From: Rhodotorula mucilaginosa
Lineage: Eukaryota > Basidiomycota > Microbotryomycetes > Sporidiobolales > Sporidiobolaceae
Direction: 5' to 3'
Assembly: GCA_034406715.1 (NCBI GenBank)
Contig: CP137865.1
Location: forward strand, 744,001 to 808,000
DNA: 64,000 nucleotides
Shown here: positions 52,864 to 63,775 of the stretch, in pieces
How positions within the stretch are numbered: the stretch's first letter is position 1
Layout of the letters: each line of letters starts with the position of its first letter
Position numbers and translations under genes: made by a program
Notes under the pieces: generated by a model
What the model was told of the DNA's origin: nothing
What the model saw: the letters and a program-made list of their open reading frames with translations, nothing else
The model's database searches: none

Positions 52864-55839
52864 CTACGAAAGCCTTGTCGAAAAAGTCGTCTCCGCCCCC
52901 TTATCTGCCTCGAGCGGGGAGCTATATAGCCGGGACTGGGCAATCAGTAGAGGAATTGCGGATGTCGGCGAGCGAATGACATGAGCTTACCCAGTTGGCA
53001 TAAAACTTGGCGGCCCGATTCGTCGTGAGAGGCTCAAAAGCTTCGACCACGTCGTCAAGGTCGCCTGGATTCGCGCCCGCTCTCGCGCGTCCTCCTTTCA
53101 GCGCCGAGCGCAACGGCCCCGAGTCTCGGCTGTCGCGCGAGACCGTATCGTCGTCGTGAGAAAAGTCATCGCCGTCGGCTTTGATGTTGGCCGACCAGGC
53201 GGCGATGCGAGACGCCTTTGACGGCGGCAGCATTGGGCGGACCGGCGCAGGCGGAGCGACGTCCTCCACGATGCTGCAAATATGGATGCGGCTATTGTGA
53301 GTACTTGCGGTACAGGAGGAGGGTCCGGCCCACTTACTGATTCTGGCGGAAACGATCACCGGTGCTCATGCGCCGCATTGCAGGAGGCCTCGTCGGAGCC
53401 GCTGGCGGAACAGCGGCGCGCTCCTGGCGTTGCTGACGTTGCTCGCGGGCTTTTGCGTACCGTTCCGCGAGAATCTCTTCCTCCTCGCGTGCGATTTGAC
53501 TGACGAGAGTGGACGAATCAGTATCCTACAGGGGAGTTGCCAAGAACCTAAGCATGACTCACGCTGCAAGCGCCCGTCTAACCTCAGCCTCCGAAGCACT
53601 GTTGCGACGACTGTTCCGGCCTTTGCTGAGCGAGCGGTACTCGACGCCGCGACCATCGCCCGAACCGCGTCCGCGACTGGCCGAACGAGACCGAGAAGAA
53701 TCACGACCAGTACTCGCTGAGCGGTCACGACGTCGGTTGTCGTCGCGTCCAGTACCTCGTCCGCGAGCTTCCTCGTCGCGACTGCGACGTCCCGAGCGGC
53801 CCATCCCAACGGCCGAATCGCGACGACCTCGCCCAGAACGGTCGCTGAAGTCGTCATCTTCATATCGCGACGAAGGAGGCGCCCGACTCGAGGCACGGCT
53901 CGGTGCGCGATAGGTCGAAGTAGGGCTCGAGTACTGAGATGGAGCCGATGGACGGGGAGCGCCAGCGCGAGTGTCCACAGGTGGCGTTGTGCCGTACGCG
54001 GAGGGATGCGGAGCTGTGCTGTAAACCGAAGCTGGAGGAGGCGGGTACGGTGGAGCGGATGCAGAGTAAGGAGCTGAGCCGGCACTTTGTGAAACCTGCA
54101 TCGGCTGAGCGTAAGACCTTTGCCCATTCGGGTCCGTGACTTGGACTGGAGGGTACGCCTGCCCGTTCGGCATCATCGCGCTCTGCATTTGGTTCGGCAG
54201 CGTAGGCGGAGTCGGCGGGAACGGATACTGCGCAGGTGGAGCATCGGGCTGCAGCGTCCAATTACCGCCAGCGTCCGGGACCCAATGCTGGGGAATCGGC
54301 GGCGGAGGTGGCGCGGAAGCTGGCTGAGCAGGCGGCGGAGGAGGCGGCGGCGGCGGCTGCGGCGGCGACGGCCCTTGCGGGAGCTGCATCACCCACGTCC
54401 ACTGCTTACTGCCAGGGTCTTGCTCCCAGTGACCAGTTGCGCCAGAGGGAGGTTGCTGCAACGCGTCCGAACGAGTTTGCGGCGGAGAGCCTTGCGCCGA
54501 GTTCCAAGATGCGGGTTGGGGAGTGCCTGGTGGGCCATATGGAGACTGCGCGAGGAAAGCCGGAGGCGGTGGAGGTCCGGGGAATGGTGGGAAGGGCGAC
54601 GCGCTCGAGCCGGGCGGGTTCGGCGACACAGGATTCAAGGTGATTCCGGGCGAGTAATGCGCGCCGGCAAGAGTCGGCGGGCCGGGGTACTGCGCGCTCG
54701 TAAGAGTCGGCTGACCATAGGAAGAGGGAGCCGCCGACGGCGTCGGAGGCGGAGGCGAGGCGACCTGGTTCGCCCATTGCCCTGCGATCGGACCCGGCGA
54801 AGATGCGAGAGATTGCTGACTAGCGGTTCTCGCAAAGTCGGGAGGAGGACTCTGCTGCCAAGTCGAAACCTGTGGCGACTGAACCGAGTAGGTCGGCGCC
54901 GAAGGCGGCATCGAAGGTGGAGCCGGCGAGGTTGGGTAGCTTTGCAGCATCGGACTGGACGAGTAGCCGAGGTTTGGGTACGGCTGCGACTGCAACTGCG
55001 GTTGTGCGGTTTGCTGCAGGCCGTAGTTCTGCTGTGCTTGTTGGTAGGCGCCGTAGGGTGTCGACTGGGAGGGAGTCTGCGCCGCCGGGTTGGGAGGCTG
55101 CGGCGGCATCGAGGACGCATTGTACCCAGGAGCTCCGCCTTGAGGAGTCCCTACCGGCGGTGGAGCATATACGGTAGGCGGCTGACTGTACCCGATGGCG
55201 TGCTGGGTGGGGAGGGGAGCGTGCGGCTGACTCGAGGGGGCGGAAAATCCAGACTGCGACGGTGCGTATGACGAGGGCGCTCCGTAAGCCGAAGAAGCTG
55301 TGGCGCATGCGCATGTCAGTCATGCACCCAATTCGAGATCGATGTCTAGGGAGAATTGGCGCACCATACGGGTCTTGCCTCGACGGCTGATTCGCGGGGC
55401 TGCCGTAACTTGTTTGCGACGACGGGTCGACCCTGCCGGCAGGCGGTCGACTTGCACCATACTTGTCCGAAGACGCCGCGTAGCCGCTGTCGGTGAAAGG
55501 AGCGTCGTCCTCAGGGTACGGGGCGCCGCCGCTCCGCCGACTGCGACGCGACGTCGACTTGTACTTGACGTCGTCGTCGCTGTACTTGTCGTCATCGTCG
55601 TATTCAGAGAGCTCAGGATCCGTCCCACTGTCAGTGCGATCGTCCTTGTAGTCATCCTTGGGCTCCTTGGGCTTCGAGCGAGACTTCTGACGGTCGCGGC
55701 GCGAGCTTTGGCTCCGTCGATCGCGATGACGGTCATGGTCGCGGTCGCGGTCGCGGTACGAGCTGCTTCGGTCGCGGTCCTCTCGACGCGAGTCTCGTTC
55801 TCCCCTTCTGGATGACGATCTTTTCGACGAGGAGCCCAT
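52864..55839 (-). CDS. Hypothetical Arg/Ser- and Pro-rich protein
   Basis: Exons 55839-55365, 55297-53563, 53499-53338, 53273-52991, 52935-52864 (908 residues). Seen: an SR/RD-rich N-terminus (KRSSSRRGERDSRREDRDRS, RDRDRDHDRHRDRR); a 350-residue Pro/Gln/Tyr/Ser region with poly-Pro; two WW-like or tryptophan blocks (GHWEQDPGSKQWTWVMQLP, PQHWVPDAGGNWTLQP); a second RS-rich stretch (RDRSASTGRDSSRSRSASRG); a charged helix IAREEEEILAERYAKAREQR; and a conserved-looking end VEAFEPLTTNRAAKFYANW. Composition suggests a nuclear mRNA-processing or scaffold role, but no family is recognised. If the last intron is kept, the stop is at 52922. A longer N-terminus from 55953 is possible. Confidence 0.65.
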
Positions 55840-57363
55840 CGCAGACGGATCTGACGTGATTGATTGGAGCCGGACGGGCGGCGGGCTGGAGAAGACGCTG
55901 GACGAGTCAGTGCCGTCCCACCGGCGGGAGGAAAGCGAATCCTGGCTTACCACCTTGTTCGATGTGATCTAGAGGAGGAAATAGGTGTAGTGTAGAGGGG
56001 AAAGAGAGGCCGACGGACGTCGAAGGCGACATGGGACGGGTCCGCGGACAAGCCGGTCCCGCTTGCGGCGGCCTCCTGTCCAGATCCGTGGGCGGTGCTC
56101 GTTGCCTCGGATAGGGATTGTGGCGGCTGGCGGCAGCTTCGAATCAGTTGGCCAGGCGGACCGTTAATCGATCTCGTGAGACGTAAGGGCAGCGTGATCG
56201 CATTCAGGTGGTCATCGAGATCGAGAGAAGCCAAGACCTGCGACCCGCCGCGCCGGAACGCGAACGAAGCGAGTCAGCTGGACGGGATGCCACCGGCGAT
56301 GGAGTTGAGCCAGGTATGTAGCGGCCGCTGTCTGCAAAGAGCCGTGACGAGGGCGACGGAAGCAATAGCTGGAAGCGGCAGCAAGATCCAAGCCGCGAAG
56401 CATTCCTTCCTCCCGATTCGCCGGCACCCGCATCCGCCAGGGGCGCGTTTCTCCCTTTGCCATTAAGAGAGGCGCGTTTCTTTCCGGTTGTTTGAGCGCC
56501 GACCGCGGTGGTCGGCGTGGCGGGTGCGGAATCTCGGCTTGGGAAGTCGCGGATCTTGTCGAATCGGGCAGCAGATGTGCGCCGTCTTGTCAATCGTGTC
56601 CCTTGGCACTCTGGCCAGCTCAGCTGCGTCTCTATATGGGGACGAGTAGCTTCTTCCGACTCAGGAGGTGGTTGAGGATTCGGTCGACGGAGTGACGAAA
56701 TGGCGGTCTCGGAAAAGCTGCCGGTTGCTCGTTTCGCCTCGGCGCGCTTCCTGGAGTGAAGATTGGTCTGTGTTGCCGACCCTGTGTAGCCTTCAGGTCC
56801 TCGGAGCGGGCCGTTCGATCCCTCTGAGCGCCGGGTGGGGAGAAACCGAGGCGCGAAGCATTTGGCTCTCAGCGAGCAGCGAGCTCATGGTTGGGCGACG
56901 AGTACGAGTCGACAGAGCCCTGTGACAAATAGCTCGGTGGTGCTGTAGGCTTGCCGCAGGTGTAGCGGTGGCCTGGAGCGAAGAGGGCAAGCCCAATTCG
57001 AGTTTGTAATGATTGAAATGCCAAGAGTCTGTATTTGGCGAATACCCGGGCAGACGTGCCCCTCGCGCCGCGGCCGAGTCTGTCTCTCTCCTTCTTACTT
57101 TTTACGCGTGCACGCCGCCCTGCCTCGCTTTCCACAGCGTGGGCAGCACTTCCCCGGCTCTCGAACTCCTCCTCCCGGTGGCTTAGGTAAAGTTCTCGGC
57201 TCGCTCGTCCCTTTCGAGCGAAGAGCGTCAACGTGCACAGACAAAACTTTCAGGGGCCCAAGCCGGAGTCCTCGCTCGTTACTCCCACGCGAGGGCTTGA
57301 CTAAGCGGTTCCAACATCAATTCGTCCCTTTACAACAAGACACTGCCACGACTCGTGTACCGA
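55840..57363. other. Long intergenic region, no gene recognised
   Basis: 1,524 bp between two minus-strand genes. The segment 55840-56240 looks transcribed as 5' UTR of the Arg/Ser-rich gene (an open frame MASLDLDDHLNAITLPLRL at 56234 and splice-like sites near 55960 and 55885). The rest shows no coding signal or repeat that I can support. Confidence 0.35.
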
Positions 57364-58221
57364 CTACAACTTGGCGTGAGCAGCTGCTCCCCTTGGCGGA
57401 CTGTCTTCTTGCCGGTGAACGAGGGTCGAAGGTGCGACGCCAAAGTCTTTCGGGACGTCGACGCCCAGCTCGCCGGCTGCGATTACTCTGCAGGGCAGAT
57501 CAGTGCGGTCAGGGGTCAGCGTGGACTGCGTGCAAGGACGAGGTCTTTGTGGGCAGCGGCCGTACCGTATCAGCGCAAAGTGGTGTACTGCAAACACAAT
57601 TCAATCAGTACAACAAGCCTGTGACTCAGGAGAGCAGAGAGGGTAGCGAGTAAACGCACCGGCATGGAACGAAGCGAACCACAACTCGCGCGCGAACGTC
57701 GTCGACACTTGCACCTCGACCGGCGTCGTCGCCGTCAACCGCACGGCCCGCTCGGGGTCGACCGCGCGCCCTCGTCCCGTCTCGCGCGAGAGGCGCGCCT
57801 TGAGTTGCCGCAAGGAGTCGAGGCACGCCGCGTGGTCCGACTCGACGTCGCCATTCCGGAGTCGGATGTCGTAATTGACTCGCAACGGTGCGAGAGGCGC
57901 GGCTTGTTCGGCGATGAGGCGGCCATCGTCCACGTTCAGGTCGTCCGAAGACGATGCGCCCGCTGCCGCTCCGGCTTGGACGAGACCGTCGAGCAAGAGT
58001 CGGTAGTGGTCGACGAGGTGGCGGATGTGTTTCCCGACGGTCGAGCCGGGCGACAGTTGGCTGACATGGCTCAGTTGCTCATCGGTCGTGACGCAGTGGC
58101 GCAAGAACGACTCGAGCTGGTCGAGAAAGTGGCACGCGACGTGGTACAGGACCTCGGACGTGTTGCTCGGGTCGGACGCGGTCCTCTCGATCGACCGGGA
58201 AGTGTCGAGTCCGCCGGACAT
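57364..58221 (-). CDS. DinB-fold (DinB_2-like) metal-binding protein
   Basis: Exons 58221-57660, 57587-57566 (22 nt), 57487-57364 (235 residues). Seen: a four-helix-bundle pattern with VLYHVACHFLDQLESFLRH, the metal His in GKHIRHLVDHYRLLLDGLV, a strand YDIRLRNGDVESD, then SFHAVHHFALIRVIAAGELG with the His pair, and VPKDFGVAPSTL, a recurrent end motif of this family. DinB-fold proteins include thiol transferases and damage-inducible proteins of unclear chemistry, so only metal binding is inferred. The frame is open upstream to 58533 with low-complexity sequence; I chose the ATG just before the first ordered helix. Confidence 0.78.
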
Positions 58222-58918
58222 TGGGGACAGTGGTTCGGGCGTGGAGCGGTTGCGAGTCAAAAGCAAAGAGAGCAGGCCGGAGCGTGTACGAGGTCGCTCG
58301 GGGGCTGAAGGGGTGCGAGACCTTGTCTCGGGGAGGGGAACGAGCGGGAGCAAGTAGAATTGGGACAGACGGCGGCGTTCGAAGGCTGGACTTGGTCGTT
58401 GGGTTCTCAAGCTGTGATCGGTAGCTCGACTGTGCTTCCCGTGGGTCTCACGACGCGAGACTCTAGAGATGCGGACTCGAACCTCTGCAGGCTGGGCTTG
58501 GCTCTCGACGGTGACGCTGTCGGCCGGGACCACGGGCGAGACCGTCGGCGATCGCGATGCTGGCGGACTCTAGCATAGGCCAAATACTCGGTCTGCTCTA
58601 GCGACAACTGACGATACGTGTTGGCTAAGCTTCAACTGAATTTTCCAGCCTCCCCAACAAAAAATGAATTTCGAGCACGAGTAACCCGATCGAGTGCCCA
58701 GTGCAAAGTCGGCACGCTTTCGCGACTCGAGCGGTTGGCTGTGTACCGCCAAGTCGCGCCACAGAGATTATGGCCAAGCCTAAGCCGAGAGCGAGGCTCG
58801 TGCGCTGCTGCGAGGGAAGAGAAACCCCGTTCCGCCACAGCTTCGCGCTTCTCGCGTGTTCCCTCTTCGCGCAAGTCATAGTCGACTCTCCGCCCAGCCG
58901 GAGTATCTCAGTAAAACC
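58222..58918. promoter_or_regulatory. Divergent promoter region
   Basis: 697 bp between the DinB-like gene and the secreted DxxG-repeat gene. Both promoters must lie here. No element assigned. Confidence 0.4.
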
Positions 58919-60070
58919 ATGTACTTGCACATCGCTCTCGCTACGCTCCTCTCCGCGCTCATCTCGCTCGTCTTTGCGGTTCCAGCTCCCCTTCCGCAGT
59001 TCCCCGCCGCTGGTCTCGCGACTCCGACGGCCACGGCCACCGGACCGCTCACCATCAACGTTGTCGCCACTCCCAGTCCAGCTCCGACCCCGATCGCCGC
59101 CGGTCCGGTCCGGTCCAATCGGCGGACGAAACCGGCATCTCGAGCCAGTCTGCGGCCACCGACGCCGCCCCTATCAGCGAGGATGGATGCATCAAGTACG
59201 ACGCGAACGGGCTCGCGCCGGACGGCCTGGATCGTCAAGGTGCGTATTTTGCGTGTGGCGGTGATCGTAAGAAAGATGAGCGCTGACAGGTTGCGTTTGC
59301 AGGGTACAACGCCACCGGCTGGAACGCCGGTGGGTTCGGAAAAGACGGTGCGTCTCTCTCCCGCGGTCATGCTTTCTCCTCACCTCGCTACTGGAGCGCT
59401 CATTTTTTCTTCGCAACCTGGCGGACAGGCTTCCGGGCCGACGGGAGGAACTACGACGGTTCGGCGATCGTTTCCGCCACTGCTTCTCGTGGTTTTCCGT
59501 TTGCTGACTTTGCCGCTCCTTGCGCAGGTCTCGACCGCAAGGGGTACTTGGCGAACGGCCAGTATGCCCTCGACAAGGACGGGTACGATTCGCAGAACCG
59601 GAACCTGCAAAACTTTGATCGGCAGGGATTCTCTCCGGAAGGTGAGTTCTCTTCCTTTGCTCCCCTTCCTGATGCGCGCTCGACGCATTTCTGTCCCCGA
59701 CGAGCTCTCTCCTCTCCCCTCCTCTCCTGATCTGCGCTCGCCAATGTCCCGCCCTTCCTTTCTTGGTGTCACTCGCTGACCCGCAATGACCTTTCTTCTG
59801 CTCGCAGGATTCGACGCCGAAGGGTACGACCGTGACGGATTCGACCGTAACGGTCTGAACAAGGCCGGCGTGGATTGGAACGGCAACGGTTGCACCTCGA
59901 CGTCGTCCGACTCGTCGAGCTCAAACCCGGAAGATGCGGCCAAGCTCGGATTGCCGCCCCTCGAGGACAAGTTTGGCTCGCTGCCGTTCGACACGGCGGC
60001 GTTCCTCGGAACTTCAGTTGCGGCTCAGATTCCTGCGGCTGGTCCAACTGGTGCGCGTTCTCCGGCGTGA
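58919..60070 (+). CDS. Secreted DxxG-repeat protein
   Basis: Seen: signal peptide (ALATLLSALISLVFAVPA), a Pro/Thr/Ala linker, then a run of short units with the pattern D-x-x-G-[YFL]-[DN]: GLDRQGYNATGWN, GFGKDGFRADGRNYDG, GLDRKGYLANGQYALDKDGY, FDRQGFSPEGFDAEGYD, RDGFDRNGLNKAG, ending in a Ser/Leu-rich tail. Exons used: 58919-59107, 59149-59239, 59303-59347, 59429-59458, 59528-59641, 59808-60070 (243 residues). The frame change at about 59.11 kb is bridged by a 41-nt intron with a weak donor; a frameshift there is the alternative. The repeat recalls bacterial and fungal surface proteins with DxxGYDxxG arrays, possibly calcium-binding, but no family is assigned. A decayed second copy lies at 62.98 kb. 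Confidence 0.7.
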
Positions 60071-61499
60071 TTCCTCCCCCTTTCTCCCCTCCCCATTGTG
60101 CTCTCGTGACTTCGCTTCTTCCCCCTTTGCCTCTTCTCTCACGCATTTAGTCTCGCATACAGGCACATGCATTCCGACATGAGTACTTTTGTTCCTCTTG
60201 CAATCACAAGGACTGTCTTTGCATCTACAAGAGCCTGTTGAGCGAGAGGGAAGGAAGATGACGGGTACCATTGATAGGTTCGGGGACAAAGAACAGCAAC
60301 AGCAGATTAGGCTACCGCTGAGGACCGGCGCAGGCTGACTTAACACGTCATCAAAGGATGTTCGAGAGGGATAGGAGTAATGAGGAAAGTCATGGCGTCT
60401 TCCTCCTGCTCGACCTCGCGCTCCTGAACTTGGCGCCCTTCGCCTTCTTCCTGGTTGTGGATCCGTTGGGCCTCGGCGCGGTCCTTCTCCTCCTCTTGCT
60501 CGGACTCGGGTTTCGCGCCGGTAAAGATCGATTTGAGCTTCTCCTTGATCACCTTCTTCTTCTTGCTGACCTTGCCATAATCCTTCATGCAGCAAATGGG
60601 CAGACTTGGACAGTACTAACTCCCTACCCAGGAGTTCTGGGAAAGGCGAGTCCATGCAATTGCCTTTGTATGGACAGAGCCATGGGAATGCCTCACTGCC
60701 AGATGAGGAAAGACAAAGGGGAGGCAGCACTAGCTGAGTTTGCCTCAGGAACCACAAGTGTGAGACGTTCTATGAAAGCATAAGATACAGGACTTCGGCA
60801 GAAAACAAGTCTCTCACCTACGCAAGGCTATTCTATGCCCGAGCAGAGCAAGGTCCGGGCATGAGAGAGGCTGGAGAATAGTGCTGAGCTTGAGAAGGCG
60901 AAGCGAGTGAACGGAACCAGCTGTGAGGTGCAGGTTCGACTAGCTCACAAGAAAGGTGCATCAGTAAGAGCAGGAGTAGCTTTGAGGTTGCCTGGCATCA
61001 AAGGATGAAAGAAGAAGCAGGACTGCTCTTCAGATTGATGAGCCTCACCAATTTGGAGATGTCAGAGTTGAGCCTTTTCAGGTCGACCCCTGGGATCCTG
61101 CAGGTGCCACTGGAGAATACCCTTGAAGTGCATCGTCCCGGCGCTAAAGTGAACGCACATTGCGAAAGAGAGAAGTTGAGGTTGTGCAGACACCTGTGTG
61201 CCTGGCTTAAATTGCACCCGCACGAGAACAAGCGGTTACAGACCTTGAAATTCTTGGCTAAATCAATCCAAATCAAGCAAGCGGGACTGTTATTAAGCTT
61301 GGACTGTTAAGCTCCAAATGCATGCTTTGTTCTCAGAACATTTTGTCCTTGACTTGCTTGCCCCTTTGTCTCCTTCTCATCACTTTTTGCTTTGTCCTCA
61401 TTATCCTCGACTCCGTCCCTCCAGGGTGAAGGAGAACACGCTGGTCGAATCGGCTCCTCTCGCACACTCCATCAATCAGCCTCAAGCCGCGCGCTGGAC
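60071..61499. other. AT-richer gene-poor island
   Basis: 1,429 bp. 60071-60290 is the 3' flank of the DxxG-repeat gene and recurs at 63.85-64.0 kb. A minus-strand frame 60588-60340 encodes 82 residues (MKDYGKVSKKKKVIKEKLKS then a Glu/Gln-rich part); it could be a small real gene but nothing supports it beyond its frame. 60600-61320 has clearly lower GC than its surroundings, short frames on both strands and no motif I recognise; it may be old inserted DNA. Confidence 0.4.
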
Positions 61500-62673
61500 A
61501 TGTCAAAGACAATCGTGATCGCAGCAGCGATGCAAGGTCGACAAAATCCGCTCGCCGGGTTGAAGGTGCCCAAGATTCGGCCTGTCGCTTTGTCGCTGCA
61601 GCCGACGACCTCATTTATTGCTCCGCCAGCGCTACAACGCCAGACAATCACAGGCGGGGCATTCGTCAGCGAGCAGGGCCGTGATCGTGCAAATCAGCGC
61701 AAAGTAACGTCGGGATCTGCTCCCTTCGCTCCGGCCAAAATTCCTGCAAAGAGAATCGGAGTCGTTGTCGAGTCTGCAGGGACGCCCACGCCTAAGCGCC
61801 ATCGCATCAAGCCAACACAACCTCTCCAGGCCTCCGACAGTGCCGTCTCCGCGGCGGAAACATACCCGGTTCGCCTTCTCGCCAAGGAACATGCACGGAA
61901 GAATTGGGAGTCTCTACATATTACTCCCAAGCCACTGTGTCCACCTGCTCCCTCGGACATCTTGGCCCGACCATGCACGCCATCAACAGCGCCATGTGCA
62001 CAGGCTGCGCAAAGCGCAGCGGCGGCACCGAAGTTGCCCGCGGCGGGTTCGCCAAATCAAGCCAAAGACGCATCAAGGTCTTCGCCGGTCAGTCGCAAGT
62101 CTGCCATCCCTGGCGCACGGGCAGCAGGCTGACACTCAGAGTCCACCTGCCAAGCAGAAGCGCAAGGAGGCCATCCATAGAAGCGAAAACGAAGCCGAGA
62201 CACCTAGGAAGGCCAAACTTCGCAAGATCGAAATTCTCGAAGTCAAGTTGCCCGGGTCGGCGCAGCAGGACCTGTGCACAGCCGACACAGTCATCGGACT
62301 CGAGAAGGGCAAGTCGGCTCCGCTTTTCAGGAGCCCTTCCCCGGAAGTGGCGGAAGGAAACAGCGCCAACTGCGACCGCGAAGAAACCTACGCCAAATCG
62401 TCCGCGTCATGGTCACCCTCGGACCCGTCACCCTCGACTAAGGAGCACATCCATGCGAAATTATCGACGTCCATCAAAAGGGAGGAAGACTGCACGTCCT
62501 GCGCCGCCTACATCAAGAGTTTGGAGGTCGAATTTCAAGTTTACACCGCCGTCCTCCGCAAAGAAGGAGTGTACGCCGACTTTTTCAGCCTTTTGGCGGA
62601 GTTGCATCAGCAGATGCTTGAGACTGTTAGTGTTGTACATCGAGCGAACCACGCCACGGTGAAGGCGGAGTGA
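61500..62673 (+). CDS. Hypothetical basic protein with C-terminal coiled coil
   Basis: Exons 61500-62087 and 62140-62673 (373 residues). The 52-nt intron has gtcagt and a gctgacactcag end. Seen: an N-terminal block VPKIRPVALSLQPTTSFIAP, basic stretches that look like nuclear signals (TPKRHRIKP, KQKRKEAIHR, RKAKLRKIEI), a SIKREEDCTSCAAYIKSLEV segment with a CxxC, and a final helix LLAELHQQMLETVSVVH. No family recognised. A DNA- or kinetochore-associated role would be a guess. The gene sits between the DxxG-repeat gene and its decayed copy. Confidence 0.6.
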
Positions 62674-62978
62674 TTTAACTCTCCCCCAAAACATGTTGTC
62701 CTCTCGCTTTCTGTGAAGTTGTGCAAGATATTGTACGCTTCCTCTCCAGTATTGTTCGTGTTCATGAGTGAGGTTCACACACACACATCTATATGGATCT
62801 TTTGAGGAAAGACTTGCTCCTATGCTCCAGAATTCACTCAATACGACTTGCCCTCTGAAATTCTTCTTTGGTCTCTAGTCACACAGGGACAAGAGCTGCT
62901 GAGATCTGCCAGCCGTAGTCATATCTATCAGCCAATACGCCGGGGAAGTACGGCTCTTGTCTGCAAGGCTCATAGTCT
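62674..62978. other. Intergenic
   Basis: 305 bp after the coiled-coil gene, with a short (CA)5 run near 62776. It ends where similarity to the DxxG-repeat gene begins. No gene seen. Confidence 0.35.
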
Positions 62979-63775
62979 GGGTACAACGCCACCGGCTGGA
63001 GCCTGGAACGCGGGAGGGTTCGGAAGAGACGGTGCGTCTCTGATCCATTGATCAGCTTTCCTCCAGTCCCGCTACTCTAGGGTTGACATCTTCGCACCCT
63101 GGCGGACAGGCTTCACGGCCGACGGGAGGAACTACGACGGTTCGGCGATTGTTTTCGCCACCGCTTCTGGTGGTTTTCCGTTTGCTGACTTTGCCGCTCC
63201 TTGCGCAGGTCTCGACCGCAAGGGGTACTCGGCAAACGGCCAGTACGCCCTCGACAAGGACGGGTACGATGCGCAGAACCGGAACTTGCAAAACTTTGAT
63301 CGGCAGGGATTCTCTCCCGAAGCCCGAAGGTGCGTTTTCTGCGTTGTTTCCTCCGTTCTTCTTTCCCCCCCCCCCCCCCCTCTCCCTATGAGCACTCGAT
63401 GCATTCTTTTCCCTTACAAGCTCTCGCCTCTTTTCCCATGACCTGCGTCCGCCGCTATCCCGCCTTCCCTTCCTTTCGGGCCCAGCTGACCCGCATTGCC
63501 CTTTCTTTTCCTCCCAGGATTCGACGCCGAAGTTCACGGCCGCGACGGCTTCGACCCCCCCCGGCCTGAACAGGACCGGTATCCATCGGAACGGCAACGG
63601 CTGCACGTCGACCTCGTCTGACTCGTCGAGCTCGAACCCGGAAGATGCGGCCAAGCTCGGATTGCCGCCTCTCGAGGACAAGTTTGGCTCGCTGCCGTTC
63701 GACACGGCGGCGTTCCTCGGAACCTCAATTGCGGCTCAGTTTCCTGCCGTTGGTCCGACCAGGTCTCCCGCGTAG
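62979..63775 (+). pseudogene. Decayed 5'-truncated copy of the DxxG-repeat gene
   Basis: From gggtacaacgccaccggctg onward this segment parallels 59302-60070, exons and introns included (compare 63125-63320 with 59436-59640 and 63518-63775 with 59807-60070). It lacks the signal peptide and linker. The reading frame is damaged: the unit after GYNATGW has an extra insertion, the donor after the fifth exon (gaaggtgag in the parent) reads gaagcccgaagg, a run of 14 c occurs in the intron at 63367-63380, and ccccccccgg at 63556 breaks the last exon. The similarity continues into the 3' flank and off the window. Confidence 0.75.

Noticed and set aside
60340-60588. 82-residue Lys/Glu-rich minus-strand frame
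   Set aside because: Composition is simple and no homologue comes to mind. Not strong enough for a gene call.
61005-61310. Frames on both strands in the AT-richer island, considered as transposon-derived
   Set aside because: No integrase, reverse transcriptase, transposase or terminal repeat motif could be recognised.
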